This document shows, piece by piece, positions 27,317 to 37,130 of a stretch of 64,000 nt of DNA (positions within the stretch are counted from its first letter, which is position 1; every line of letters begins with the position of its first letter). The position numbers and the translations under genes are program-made. The DNA lies in the NCBI GenBank assembly GCA_965250225.1, contig CBDFNQ010000038.1:248001-312000 (forward strand), given 5' to 3'. The notes beneath the pieces were generated by a model that saw only the letters and a list, made by a program, of their open reading frames with translations, did no database searches and was not told the DNA's origin. This stretch comes from CBDEUK01 sp965250225. GTDB taxonomy: Bacteria; Pseudomonadota; Gammaproteobacteria; Eutrophobiales; Eutrophobiaceae.

Positions 27317-30300
27317 TTACACCAATTCACGCCACCCTTGTAATAAAGGGAAATACAAACCACAGCGAATTTTTCTGTTATCAACACCACTCATAATGTG
27401 TGTATATTTTTCCAGCTGTTCCTGATAGCGCTCCAGTTGTAAATCAAGAAAGGAATCTACATCTGATTTTTCATGGCGACTGGTTTTATAATCGATGATC
27501 CAGCGTACGTCTTCATTATCGATAAAAGTTCTATCAATTTTTATATTGCTGACTTTATGATTATATAGACCGGTCAAGGCATATTCATTCATGGCTTGTT
27601 CATGATCACTGCTCAAAATCCATTGTCCTGTTTCATCGTCAAGCATTTTGATCAACGCCTCTTCAACCTGCTGCAATCCCCAGGACAAATCATTTTTTGC
27701 GATGCCAAGATATATCAGCTGATTTTTATAGATATCTTTGGACTCGAGAATTCGTTTTTCACTCCATTCTTCAACACCTTCATCGGCAATCCATTGAATA
27801 GCTCTGTGCACTACTGAGCCAACATGTTTTATAGTATTTCCTGCCCAATCATATTCTACGAGTTCACGATCATTGTTGTCTGTTATTTGCTCAGATTCTA
27901 TTAAGATTGGACTTTGATAAGTCGGTAATTTCCACCGATGACTTAATCGTTTTAATGTTTGGTCTATTTTATCATCCGTATGATTTTCGTTACTGGAACC
28001 ATCTGGATTTAGATTCTCAAAATGACTCGCTAGTGTTGGCCAGAGATAATTTAACAATGAACGTTTTTCAGCAGTATGAATTTCTTCTCCAGTTTTTTTG
28101 TCTAACTTATAGTTTGCATGGGCCAGTAAATGCAATGATTGCTTTGCCCTGGTGGAAGCCACATATAATAAGCGTGCATCTTCAAAATATCGACGACGTT
28201 GTTCTATCGTTTTTAAATACGTGTAAATTGCCCCTTCAACAAAACCAGTTTCTTTTATAGGTGCCATGATTAATTCCTGACTTTCAGGCTTTTGCATCCA
28301 CATCATTAATTCAGACTGATCGCTCTGTAGACGCCTGCCCAGGCCCGGTAAAATGACATGATCAAACTCCAGACCTTTGGCTTTATGCATACTCATAATC
28401 TGTAAACTATTATCGGCCTGGGTATCCGTCACAGCGTAGAGTTTGTTCATCTTTTCATAAAGCAACTCCAACTCTTTCAGGTCACCACCTTCATCAAACT
28501 CGTTCAAGCAATTAAAAAACTCTTCTATATTTTCAAGATCATCACTTGTTTTTAGTGTTGCCGGACCACCCAGTTGTAACCAGATTGATTCAACTGAATA
28601 ACGCAAACCATACCGCTGTTTATGGTTGTATGCACTTTTAAATATATCACGTACACGAGCAACCCTTTCTTGTGGTTCGGTATTTAAGTTTTCCAATAAT
28701 TTTTTATCGTTTAAACATTGCCAAACAGTCCTGTCTTTATGTTGACTAAAAAGTGTGTGCAGTGATTCAAGTTCCAGACCACACCATGGCGCGCGTAATA
28801 CTGAAAACCATGCGATCTTATCGGCAAGATGAGTATAAGCGCGTGCTAATGAAAACAAATCCTGAATCGCTGGCCGTCTTGTCAAAGGTTCAATATCAAC
28901 TGCCTGAAACTTAAGTTTGTGTTTTCTTAGAAGAGGAATGATAGATAACAAATGAGTCCGACTTCTGACTAAAATAGCAATAGTCGATTCATCATTTTTA
29001 TCTTTAATTGACTGAATAATTGAAATGACTGATTCGGCTTCATCTCCATCAGAACGATCAGACTGAGAATAAATATTAATTGCCTGTTGATCATTCGTTT
29101 CATTGAAAGCCACCGAAGGTGAGTAAGCAACAGCGCCAACTGTAGCATCATTTTCAGAAGGCATAATATCTCTGAAGCTATTATTTACCCACTCAACAAT
29201 ATTTTTCTGTGATCGAAAATTAACATTCAAAGTTAATCGTTCAAGCGCAATCTGATTTAATCGTTTATGTTTCCAGATATTAATAAACAAACTAACCTCT
29301 GCCTCTCGAAAACGATATATCGATTGCATTGGGTCGCCAACCAGAAAAAGACTTTTGCCTTCATCAACAGACCAGGCCGAAATCAAATGTTGTAACAAGT
29401 GATCCTGGCTGTTCGATATATCCTGATATTCATCAACTAGCAAATGATGTAATTGGTAATCGAGATGCAAAGCTAAATCCGTTGGAACATCGCTATCACC
29501 CAAAGCTGTAACCGCAGCCTGAGCCATACCCGTAAAATCTATCTTGTTCTGCTCTGAAAATAGTATGCGTAATTGCGCTTCTGCCAACAGTAAAATCTGA
29601 CTTAATGCATTGACCATTTCCCACTCTTCTTCCCTGAATCTTGGTGCGGGTAGTAACCGAACCATTTTCAAAGAAGCCAGAAATTCTGTATCTGCCTGTA
29701 ACTGACTAACTAACGCTTTGAAGCGCGTCTTCATTGATTTTCTGAGTTGTTCTTCTAGTTTATTTTCTCCCGCTGGTGGGAAACCATTATTGACATTAAC
29801 GGTCTTGCGCCAGTCGCCATCTTTCTTGAGTAGCAATTCAACCAGACCAAGCCACTGGTTTACATCCTGATAATGACTATTCGGCAATGTGTGTAATTCA
29901 TCACAGTGAACAATCAGCTCATCCGGTTTATAGTCTTTTAAGTTGACTGCAGAAAATCGTGCAATCTCACAGAGCTCCAGTTCCAATTCAGATGGAAACT
30001 GTTGTATTAACATCGAGAGATGTTCATGAATAATATTTTGTAGAACCAATTCCATGTCATCACGATCGTGCTGTTGCGTCACATAGGGCAGCCATTGGTC
30101 TCGCTTACCTAACATATCAACCAATAAACGTTTAATGCGTGGTAAATCATTATCCAGATGAATTAATAAGCTTGCGATGGCATCAGACCAGTGACGGTCA
30201 CTTTCGAGTTCAAGTAATGTATTAATCGCAGCCTGTTCATAAAAAGGTCGGGCATCTTCAATAATTTCAGGTTGCGCCCCTAGCTGTGCCAGAACCGGCA

Positions 30301-30685
30301 TTTGTCTGCTTAATGAGGCACAGAGTGAATCAATAGTTTGTATTCGAAGGCGTGATGGGTTTTCAGAAATATCCCAGTTTTTTTCTTTATCTCGTTCTAA
30401 TGCGTTCCTGGCCAGAGAATAAGTCAACAAAGCATGTTCTTCCTGTGGAGCATCAGCATGCTTTGCACGTTCAATTGCAGTAAGAATTCGACTCTGCATT
30501 TCAGCAGCCGCCTTGCGAGTGAAGGTGATCGCCATAATTTCTTCTGGCGAGTCAACTAATGCCAACAATCTTAAATAACGCTGAATGAGTAATTCCGTTT
30601 TACCCGAGCCAGCTGGCGCTTTGACAATGAACGATTTTTCAGGATCGATTGCCTGCTGCCGTTGCTTTTGATCGTCTATCGTCAT
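27317..30685 (-). CDS. AddA-like UvrD/RecB-family helicase-nuclease
   Basis: The 1122-residue superfamily 1A DNA helicase has Walker A APAGSGKTELLIQRYLRLL, motif Ia AITFTRKAAAEM, motif II VDEYQDIS, GDPMQSIYRFREAEV and motif VI VASTRAKQSLHL. Its C-terminus carries a RecB-type nuclease motif (WIIDYKTSRHE), so it resembles AddA rather than UvrD. The nuclease-family gene upstream ends 6 nt before this start, so the two form an operon. Expected role: end processing of double-strand breaks, as RecBCD or AddAB does. Confidence 0.88.
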   Translation of the reverse strand: MTIDDQKQRQQAIDPEKSFIVKAPAGSGKTELLIQRYLRLLALVDSPEEIMAITFTRKAAAEMQSRILTAIERAKHADAPQEEHALLTYSLARNALERDKEKNWDISENPSRLRIQTIDSLCASLSRQMPVLAQLGAQPEIIEDARPFYEQAAINTLLELESDRHWSDAIASLLIHLDNDLPRIKRLLVDMLGKRDQWLPYVTQQHDRDDMELVLQNIIHEHLSMLIQQFPSELELELCEIARFSAVNLKDYKPDELIVHCDELHTLPNSHYQDVNQWLGLVELLLKKDGDWRKTVNVNNGFPPAGENKLEEQLRKSMKTRFKALVSQLQADTEFLASLKMVRLLPAPRFREEEWEMVNALSQILLLAEAQLRILFSEQNKIDFTGMAQAAVTALGDSDVPTDLALHLDYQLHHLLVDEYQDISNSQDHLLQHLISAWSVDEGKSLFLVGDPMQSIYRFREAEVSLFINIWKHKRLNQIALERLTLNVNFRSQKNIVEWVNNSFRDIMPSENDATVGAVAYSPSVAFNETNDQQAINIYSQSDRSDGDEAESVISIIQSIKDKNDESTIAILVRSRTHLLSIIPLLRKHKLKFQAVDIEPLTRRPAIQDLFSLARAYTHLADKIAWFSVLRAPWCGLELESLHTLFSQHKDRTVWQCLNDKKLLENLNTEPQERVARVRDIFKSAYNHKQRYGLRYSVESIWLQLGGPATLKTSDDLENIEEFFNCLNEFDEGGDLKELELLYEKMNKLYAVTDTQADNSLQIMSMHKAKGLEFDHVILPGLGRRLQSDQSELMMWMQKPESQELIMAPIKETGFVEGAIYTYLKTIEQRRRYFEDARLLYVASTRAKQSLHLLAHANYKLDKKTGEEIHTAEKRSLLNYLWPTLASHFENLNPDGSSNENHTDDKIDQTLKRLSHRWKLPTYQSPILIESEQITDNNDRELVEYDWAGNTIKHVGSVVHRAIQWIADEGVEEWSEKRILESKDIYKNQLIYLGIAKNDLSWGLQQVEEALIKMLDDETGQWILSSDHEQAMNEYALTGLYNHKVSNIKIDRTFIDNEDVRWIIDYKTSRHEKSDVDSFLDLQLERYQEQLEKYTHIMSGVDNRKIRCGLYFPLLQGWRELV

Positions 30686-30691
30686 GACATG

Positions 30692-33334
30692 CTAATCCCA
30701 ATGCTCCAACACATTTTCTGTTTTTTCGTCAATGCGGCAGAAACTTTCAAGGTCACAGTACTGACAAGCGTAGGGTTTCGGATCGACTATTGCCTTGCCC
30801 GCTAAAAAATCCCTCGCTAAATTTTTCAAGACTCCTTCCCATTCTTCACGTTGCTCCTCCCAAGTTATTTCTTTGTGTGTCTTTACCCCTGGTAATAAAC
30901 CCTCCTCTTCTGAAACGCCCACATAAGCACACTCTCCGGCTCTGATCTTGGCAAACACCAGCGCCGCTATGTCACCTTCACTGGTCACTCTATACAAAGG
31001 TAATTGTGGATCGTCCGGGCGTTCTCCTGACCAGGCATTAACCGTTACTTTGCCGGTTTTGTAATCAATAATGACCAACCGTCCATCAGCCAATTCATCG
31101 ATGCGATCAATTCGCATGTGTAAGGTGATACCATTAAAAATAACATGATGGCCTTTTTCAGTAGCTTTAACAGTAAACGACTCCCTGTCTCGTTCTATCA
31201 GTAACCAGGTATTCATTAATTTAAATAAACGTTGTCTTTCAATTTCCGTGAAACGTTTGCTGAATGTCTCAGGAAAATATTTCGATTGAGATGCTATCGC
31301 CTTGTCAATGGCTTCATAGATCCGCTCATGCAAAACAGTCTCTGAAATTCGGCGCAGATGCTCAGAATGTTTCATGCTTTGCCAAAACAATTGCATAACA
31401 CGATGAACAAGATTACCTCTTTCTGAAGCAGACAAACCAATATCGGATCGATTCAAGCCTTCTGCATGCAAACAATGCTTTGCCACGGAACGGAATGGAC
31501 AAGCAGCAATGTCTTTGAAGATCGAAGTACCGCCAGAAATTGTTTCTCCAGATTTTATTGCAGGCGCATTGACATCAGTTATTGTTTCAATATTTTTATC
31601 TTTAATCAGTGATTGATAAAAGTCATCGTTTGTTTGTATTATCATTTCTTTATCTGAACGGTACTCTTGCAACACTGGACTGGCTCTGAGTTCTCTGTCA
31701 CCTTCCTTTAACGGAGAGCTGAGAACGACATTCTTTGCCGATCGGACGATATTCCTGGTTAATAATTTCGCCGTTTCTAATCTGGATTCTGGCGAGGAGT
31801 TTGTGATTCCAAATTCTCTTTGTAGCTTTATGGGAATAAAAGGATTCGGTTGTGATTGTTCAGGCCAGACTTGATCATGCAGACCCATCATCCAGAGCTC
31901 ATCAAATCGCATACCACTAACGCCTTCCAGACCAATAATTTGAATGGGTGCATCCACTGTTTGTGGTTGAAAGCTCGTGTCATTAGCAATGCGTCTTAAA
32001 ATAGATATAGTTGATTGCAATGAACATTTACGTATCATTGAATCCAGACCACTCAATGTGTCATAACAAGCTTGCCAGGTCTCAAGGGTTTGATATTCAT
32101 CGGAAGATAAATGACGTTCGCCCGGCCAACCAAAACAAGCCAGGAGATCATTGATCGTATTAATCCATTGCCCTGGAGTCTTCTCCAATTTTGATTCTTT
32201 TTGTAGTTTGATAAATTCCTGAATTGCATTGATGAATTCCGGACATTGTTTTTCTGCTTCAAGTTGTTCATGCAATCTAATAATTGAGGATATTGTAAAT
32301 TTCAGTTCAGAAGTATTTCTAAGAGTCGCATCAAACAGACTTCGATTAGAGGATTCTTTTTCATAGCCTTTTATGAAAGGCGAGCGTAGTAAAAGGCTAA
32401 TGGTGTTCGCTGGGATCTTATAATTCAACAAACTCAATAACTGAAATGCCGTTGCTATCGCAGGATATGCACTCAGTGGTTTCCCTATCGAAATGGTAAA
32501 TGAGCTTGCACGCTCAAAGCCAAAATCAAGAAAATTCTCCAGGCTCAATTTCTTTTCGAATTCGTGAATGATTTGTTCTCTGAGTTTTCGCAGATTGGGT
32601 ACTACGATACCGATGCGAATTTTCGGATCTTTTTTCAGACAGGCGATTGCATAATCTGCTGCGGCCTGCATCTCCGACTGACTGTCCTGAAATGATTGCA
32701 GTACATGCTGTTCATTCTGTTCAAACGGCTCAACAATCTGAACTTCACCCGAGGCATTATCAAATACTTTGATCAATGCCAGCTGTTGTGGGACAAATTG
32801 ATCGAAACCATAAAATGCAATTTGTGAAGTCGTTGTATTGATATGATCAATCTGCTCCATTAAATAATTCGCCAAACCGGCTTCGTCTACCCAATCATTT
32901 GATTTAAGCCGCAACTCATACGATTCCTTCCAGTGTTTGAAGGCAAAGGCATCCTCATTAAGATAAATATCTTTTTCCTGTTCATCAATTTGCCAATGCT
33001 TGTACAGTTTGTATGCCGCATGTGCCTGACGAGCTGTCGCCTGCGCCTGAAATATAACCTTTGCGTAGCGCGAGTTTTGAATTTGTTCTTGCCAAAGCGC
33101 CAGTGACTGATGTTGATTCAGCAGGATGGGTAAATCACGATGCGAACTCAGTAAATCAAGCCACAATTGTTTACACCAGACATTCCAGGAGACGATATTG
33201 ACACTAGGCCAGCTTTGCATACCCGCTTCAATTTGCTGCGCTGCATATATGTTTTGCATGTGCCGCGCCAAGCCTTGCGTCGATGCAACGATGCAATAGC
33301 CTTTTTCGATGAACTGGTTAATGTCCTTATTCAT
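30692..33334 (-). CDS. AddB-like PD-(D/E)XK nuclease / inactive helicase
   Basis: The 880-residue protein has a degenerate helicase N-terminal region and a C-terminal PD-(D/E)XK nuclease core (MRIDRIDELADGRLVIIDYKTGKV). Four cysteines, one in AACPFRS and three in CQYCDLESFCR, are placed as in AddB Fe-S staples. It is the first gene of the operon with the AddA-like gene. Together they probably form a heterodimeric helicase-nuclease that replaces or supplements RecBCD. Confidence 0.85.
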   Translation of the reverse strand: MNKDINQFIEKGYCIVASTQGLARHMQNIYAAQQIEAGMQSWPSVNIVSWNVWCKQLWLDLLSSHRDLPILLNQHQSLALWQEQIQNSRYAKVIFQAQATARQAHAAYKLYKHWQIDEQEKDIYLNEDAFAFKHWKESYELRLKSNDWVDEAGLANYLMEQIDHINTTTSQIAFYGFDQFVPQQLALIKVFDNASGEVQIVEPFEQNEQHVLQSFQDSQSEMQAAADYAIACLKKDPKIRIGIVVPNLRKLREQIIHEFEKKLSLENFLDFGFERASSFTISIGKPLSAYPAIATAFQLLSLLNYKIPANTISLLLRSPFIKGYEKESSNRSLFDATLRNTSELKFTISSIIRLHEQLEAEKQCPEFINAIQEFIKLQKESKLEKTPGQWINTINDLLACFGWPGERHLSSDEYQTLETWQACYDTLSGLDSMIRKCSLQSTISILRRIANDTSFQPQTVDAPIQIIGLEGVSGMRFDELWMMGLHDQVWPEQSQPNPFIPIKLQREFGITNSSPESRLETAKLLTRNIVRSAKNVVLSSPLKEGDRELRASPVLQEYRSDKEMIIQTNDDFYQSLIKDKNIETITDVNAPAIKSGETISGGTSIFKDIAACPFRSVAKHCLHAEGLNRSDIGLSASERGNLVHRVMQLFWQSMKHSEHLRRISETVLHERIYEAIDKAIASQSKYFPETFSKRFTEIERQRLFKLMNTWLLIERDRESFTVKATEKGHHVIFNGITLHMRIDRIDELADGRLVIIDYKTGKVTVNAWSGERPDDPQLPLYRVTSEGDIAALVFAKIRAGECAYVGVSEEEGLLPGVKTHKEITWEEQREEWEGVLKNLARDFLAGKAIVDPKPYACQYCDLESFCRIDEKTENVLEHWD

Positions 33335-33467
33335 GGTTAAGATAATGGGTCAATGTGGAAGAAACTAATTGGCACTTATATTCTGAATTTTGTCATAGTA
33401 TTCATACATTGGCATTATAAACTGAGAATGTTTACCTTTTACTATAAATTACAATCAGGTGGTGAGT

Positions 33468-33875
33468 ATGTCTAAAAATATAATAACAAAGACAGATGAG
33501 GAATGGCGCGAACAATTAACCGCTGATGGATTTCGCATCTGTCGACAAAAAGGTACGGAACAGGCATTCACGGGGAAATATTACGAATGTAAAGATAAAG
33601 GGGTATACCACTGCGTGTGTTGTGGTGCTGAACTGTTTGATTCCCAGACAAAATACGATTCCGGCTCCGGCTGGCCAAGTTTTTATGAACCTATGGATGA
33701 CGATGCCATTACAGAGAATAAAGACAGCGCCCATGGCATGACTCGAACAGAAGTTGTCTGCAAAAGCTGCGATTCCCATTTAGGTCACGTCTTTGAAGAT
33801 GGGCCACAACCTACCGGCCTTCGCTATTGCATTAACTCTGCCTCCTTAAAACTAAAACCAGATGATGAATCTTAA
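33468..33875 (+). CDS. msrB: Peptide methionine (R)-S-oxide reductase
   Basis: Repairs methionine-R-sulfoxide in proteins. Zinc cysteines lie in CVCCGAELF and CKSCDSHLGHVF; the catalytic Cys is in RYCINSASL. GSGWPSFYEP is family-typical. ATG 33468 is preferred over GTG 33459. It has 135 residues. Its end overlaps the start of the next gene by 14 bp, so the two are co-transcribed. Confidence 0.95.
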   Translation: MSKNIITKTDEEWREQLTADGFRICRQKGTEQAFTGKYYECKDKGVYHCVCCGAELFDSQTKYDSGSGWPSFYEPMDDDAITENKDSAHGMTRTEVVCKSCDSHLGHVFEDGPQPTGLRYCINSASLKLKPDDES

Positions 33876-34248
33876 AGGCATCCTTAATTCCAGGTTCATC
33901 TGTATCAGCCTGTTCTGGTTTTATGCCTCCGCCGGTCTTTGTGGTGAAGCAGATATTGTTGCAGCCGAGGTGGAATGTAATGAAAACCTCTGTCAATTTA
34001 AAGTAACGATTCAACATGATGATGAAGGTTGGGATCATTACGTCAATCGTTATGAAATTCTCGATCTGGAAAAGACTAAAATACTTGGATTCAGAAGACT
34101 GCAACATCCACATGTTAAAGAACAACCCTTTACCCGCTCTGTACCCGTTCTCCTTGATGAATCCACATCACAAGTCATTATCCGTGCGTTTGATACCGTG
34201 CATGAATACGGTGGTAAAGAATTGATAGTCGATGTGCCGATGGAATAA
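33862..34248 (+). CDS. Hypothetical exported protein
   Basis: The 128-residue protein has an N-terminal signal sequence (FICISLFWFYASAGLCG). The mature part contains CNENLCQFKVTIQHDDEGWDHYVNRYEI and a beta-rich domain to the C-terminus. It looks like a periplasmic protein of the 'msrB-adjacent' hypothetical type; function unknown. The start is at ATG 33862 or 33865, inside msrB. It is the last core-like gene before the accessory region. Confidence 0.75.
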   Translation: MMNLKGILNSRFICISLFWFYASAGLCGEADIVAAEVECNENLCQFKVTIQHDDEGWDHYVNRYEILDLEKTKILGFRRLQHPHVKEQPFTRSVPVLLDESTSQVIIRAFDTVHEYGGKELIVDVPME

Positions 34249-34344
34249 ATAGAGAATGGATAGATAAGATTTCGAAGCAGCATGTTGTGGTGTAGAATAT
34301 GTATTCATCAACATACGAATTCTATAAAAGGAGACTTTGAAACC

Positions 34345-34476
34345 ATGGCGCAACACCTTCCCTGTGTTAATGATGAAGTGACGTGTTATAACGCGTCACA
34401 CTATACAAATCAAAAACTTACAACTCAATTAACGAGATTATACGTCAAAGTGACGTGTTATAACACGTCACTTTGA
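34345..34476 (+). CDS. Possible 43-residue peptide
   Basis: ATG 34345 follows AAAAGGAG by about 11 nt and opens MAQHLPCVNDEVTCYN. The later part is made by the palindromic DNA (VTCYNAS and VTCYNTS are translations of the two repeated palindromes), which argues against a selected protein. Reported as doubtful. Confidence 0.2.
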   Translation: MAQHLPCVNDEVTCYNASHYTNQKLTTQLTRLYVKVTCYNTSL

Positions 34477-34479
34477 CGT
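34374..34479. repeat. Two related palindromes, one 38 bp and perfect
   Basis: GTGACGTGTTATAAC occurs twice. At 34377-34398 it forms a 22-nt palindrome with one mismatch; at 34442-34479 it is the centre of a perfect 38-bp palindrome with outer arms ACGTCAAAG and CTTTGACGT. There is no T-run after it, so it is not an ordinary terminator. It lies immediately before the first cassette gene. Confidence 0.85.
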
Positions 34480-34503
34480 CTAGTTATAGAAGGCCAAACG
34501 AAA

Positions 34504-34995
34504 ATGGAGCTGACTTACACATTAAATTCCGTCGACCATCGGTCTGCACAATGGCTGAACATTAAACCGCGCCGAAGTTTTGCTGTGGTAGGCGTTTGTT
34601 TATTGATGTTGTTCGCTTGGACTATGTGGTTTGCATTCCAATTAGAAATCCCCTTTTTTAGTTGGGGGAAATGGATGCTTTTAGGAATACTGGCTTATCT
34701 GTTCATTTACTCCTGCATATTTTTACCATTGAGATGGGATAAGATATTTCGGCAGCAAAAGTCTTTGCATCGCGAATCATTGATCCGAGTGAACGAGAGC
34801 GGGGTCGAAATGCAAAGCGAAATTGGAAGAGCCCTTGTGCCATGGTCGGATTTCCTTCGCTGGAAGGAGGACAATCGGATTTTTCTACTTTATCTATCTG
34901 ACGTATCTTTTATCATGATCCCAACCCGTGGTTTTGAGCAAGAACAACAAATCGTAGATTTTCGGGAAATCATAACCCGGAACATCAGTGGCTAG
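34504..34995 (+). CDS. YcxB-like membrane protein (cassette gene)
   Basis: The 163-residue protein has two adjacent transmembrane helices (VVGVCLLMLFAWTMWFAF; MLLGILAYLFIYSCIFLPL) and a cytoplasmic C-terminal domain. The pattern LIRVNESGVEMQSEIGRALVPWSDFLRWKE is typical of the YcxB family of unknown function. It is the first gene of the cassette array and is followed at once by an attC-like site. Confidence 0.7.
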   Translation: MELTYTLNSVDHRSAQWLNIKPRRSFAVVGVCLLMLFAWTMWFAFQLEIPFFSWGKWMLLGILAYLFIYSCIFLPLRWDKIFRQQKSLHRESLIRVNESGVEMQSEIGRALVPWSDFLRWKEDNRIFLLYLSDVSFIMIPTRGFEQEQQIVDFREIITRNISG

Positions 34996-34996
34996 G

Positions 34997-35070
34997 CCTT
35001 CTAACAAGGGCATGCAGATGGACGCAGTGCCCGCTACGCGCGCCCTGCGCCACTGATGCCAAGCGTTATA
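34997..35070 (+). repeat. attC-like site 1 (uninterrupted)
   Basis: It begins TTCTAACAAGGGCAT, has a long imperfect stem (GATGGaCGCAG against CTGCGCCACTGATGCC) and ends AAGCGTTATAT, the R'-type core. It sits directly behind a stop codon, as attC sites do. Confidence 0.8.
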
Positions 35071-35120
35071 TGTTTTAATAGCATGCGGATAAATTACATT
35101 ATTGAAATAGGGATGAATGT

Positions 35121-35312
35121 ATGAGAACAAGGATGTTAATCGTTTTAAGTGTAACCTTACTTATGATGACCCCATTCCTGGCTCATGCATCAACAATGTC
35201 TAGAGGTTGGAATTTTGAGCATATTATATTCTTCGTGCTTTTATTTGGATCAATTTTCCACTTTGCACCATTAATAATTTTATATATACCCAAGATCGAT
35301 GAAAGAGCTTGA
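35121..35312 (+). CDS. Small membrane or exported protein (cassette gene)
   Basis: The 63-residue protein has an N-terminal signal/transmembrane helix (MLIVLSVTLLMMTPFLAHA) and a second hydrophobic helix (HIIFFVLLFGSIFHFAPLIILY). I do not recognise it. A second ORF start at ATG 35299 overlaps its end and is cut by the IS630 element. Confidence 0.5.
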   Translation: MRTRMLIVLSVTLLMMTPFLAHASTMSRGWNFEHIIFFVLLFGSIFHFAPLIILYIPKIDERA

Positions 35313-35324
35313 TGTTTATGAATT

Positions 35325-36395
35325 AAGAGATCAGTCTATCACCTATGAGCAAGATTGAATTAACCGCAGAAAACAAATTGAAATTAGAAGCACGACATAA
35401 GCAAGTGCGAGATATCCGGGAAGGTGATCGTATCAAAGCCGTATTACTGAATTCTGAAGGATGGAGCACAACGATGATAGCGCAAGCCTTGCGCAAACAT
35501 GAAACCTGTATACTTCGTCACTTGAAGGACTATACCGGAGAGCAGAAATTGCACTGTGCAAACGGCGGTTCCGAGGAGAAATTAAGCAAGCGACAATGTG
35601 ACGAATTACTCGCACATCTGACAGCACATCTATATCAACATAACCACCAAATTGTGGCTTACATCAAGACCCGTTATGGGGTTGACTACACGGTATCGGG
35701 TTTACATAAATGGTTGCATCGTCAAGGATTTGTTTATAAACAACCCAAAGGGGTCCCCGCCAAAGCCGATGTTGAACAACAACATGCCTTTATCAAGCAG
35801 TATGACGTATTGAAAGCAAACGTCGGTGCTGATGAGCCTATTTTGTTTGGTGATGGCGTGCATCCGACACAGTCGACGAAATTGAGTCACGGTTGGATAA
35901 AGAGAGGGACAAATAAGCTTATCAAAACAACCGCGAGTCGCACACGGATTAACCTATTAGGTGCGATTGAACTCAATGCCTTGTCAAACACGGTGACAGA
36001 AACCTATGACACGATTAATGCCGACAGCATTGTTGATTTTCTATCCAAATTACGAGCGCAATACGTTGATGCAAACACCCTTCACTGGATAGTTGATGGG
36101 GCGGGTTATCATAAGGCGGCGAGTGTTAAAGAAAAGGCAAACGAACTTAATATTAAGATACACATCCTGCCGCCTTATAGTCCTAATTTGAATCCGATAG
36201 AACGTTTATGGAAAGTGATGAACGAACACGTCCGTAATAACCACTATTTCCATTCGGCCAAGGAATTTCGTGAGCAAATCGATGACTTTTTCAAAAACAC
36301 TTTACCGGATATCGCGGACTCATTGAACGATAGAATTAATGATAACTTTCAGATCATCGATCCTGCAACTTGAAGTTGATTGAGTATAGATCAGC
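35325..36395 (+). mobile_element. IS630-family insertion sequence
   Basis: An IS630-type transposase gene with little flanking sequence. The exact ends are not resolved; short imperfect repeats (AGATCAG near 35330 and 36388) may mark them. It lies in the cassette array between 35312 and 36400 and appears to cut a cassette gene, part of which remains at 36388-36588. Confidence 0.75.
35345..36373 (+). CDS. IS630-family transposase
   Basis: A complete transposase of 342 residues. An N-terminal helix-turn-helix region (GWSTTMIAQALRKHETCILRHL) is followed by the DDE core: Asp in LFGDGVHPTQ, Asp in HWIVDGAGYHK and Glu in YSPNLNPIERLWKVMN. It has no frameshift and is therefore possibly active. Confidence 0.9.
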   Translation: MSKIELTAENKLKLEARHKQVRDIREGDRIKAVLLNSEGWSTTMIAQALRKHETCILRHLKDYTGEQKLHCANGGSEEKLSKRQCDELLAHLTAHLYQHNHQIVAYIKTRYGVDYTVSGLHKWLHRQGFVYKQPKGVPAKADVEQQHAFIKQYDVLKANVGADEPILFGDGVHPTQSTKLSHGWIKRGTNKLIKTTASRTRINLLGAIELNALSNTVTETYDTINADSIVDFLSKLRAQYVDANTLHWIVDGAGYHKAASVKEKANELNIKIHILPPYSPNLNPIERLWKVMNEHVRNNHYFHSAKEFREQIDDFFKNTLPDIADSLNDRINDNFQIIDPAT

Positions 36396-36588
36396 TTCGT
36401 ATAGTGAAAATGCAACACTATGGGCCAATATAATGCTAATACCTATAGTACTATTTTGGTTGTTATTTGTAGGAATGATATTAAGTAGCCGGACACCGGT
36501 TGGAATATTGCTAGCAGAAGCAATCTTGTTTGTTGTCCCAATAGTTATCTTTTTTATCTCAAATCACTATGTAAAACCTACTAAATGA
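36388..36588 (+). pseudogene. Cassette gene fragment, membrane protein
   Basis: The frame SASYSENATLWANIMLIPIVLFWLLF and on to KPTK contains two hydrophobic helices. The 5' end is lost at the IS630 junction. An upstream piece, MKELDVYELRDQS (35299-35337), may be the original N-terminus, but the two pieces could not be joined with certainty. Function unknown. Confidence 0.45.
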
Positions 36589-36649
36589 GCAATAGAGTAT
36601 AATTTTTAGCTTGAAATATGGTAATTGATAAAACATACTAACACATATG

Positions 36650-37130
36650 AGCCGTTCTCAAGTCAATAGGCATTAAAAAACAATTTCGGTTAATTTCATA
36701 ACCAAAATACAAATCAATGAACAAAACCGACTACTTCATCTGTCATGGCAGCTGTTAAGACAAGTCGCTTACAGCAAACATATATAGAGGATCTCTTATT
36801 GTGATCTCATCACTGCCTGTTATTGTCTTTATCCGTAAAGTCAAACAGGGTCACTAGACATTCATCGGTTAACCTTGTGCTGACCTATTCAAGGTGGTGG
36901 GTTGACTCAATCTTTTAGTCCCCAGTTAGTATCAGGCTCAGTCAAGGTGTAAACGACTTTGTTCATTGCATAAATGCACGCCAATGGGGTGTCTAATCAA
37001 AAAAACTGGCTCCGGTTATTCGATGTAAAAACGGATGTATCTCAAGTTTGATACTCAGTTGTATTGCATCGCGTTTTCCAAACATTCAACCTGTGGTCCA
37101 GTTAGATGTACAGTTCACCCCATTGCGTGA
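36650..37130 (-). ncRNA. Candidate bridge/seek RNA region of IS copy 1
   Basis: The noncoding 480 nt lie downstream of the transposase, where IS1111-group elements encode their guide RNA. Against copy 2, conserved blocks alternate with variable blocks, and stems are kept by paired changes: GTGAT/ATCAC (36801-36813) against GCGGT/ACCGC (41578-41590), and GGTTA/TAACC (36688-36703) against AGTTAC/GTAACT (41467-41482). Confidence 0.6.

Noticed and set aside
34374..34480. Palindromes as a CRISPR array or terminator
   Set aside because: There are only two copies, no regular spacers and no T-run; a simple palindrome repeat is the better description.
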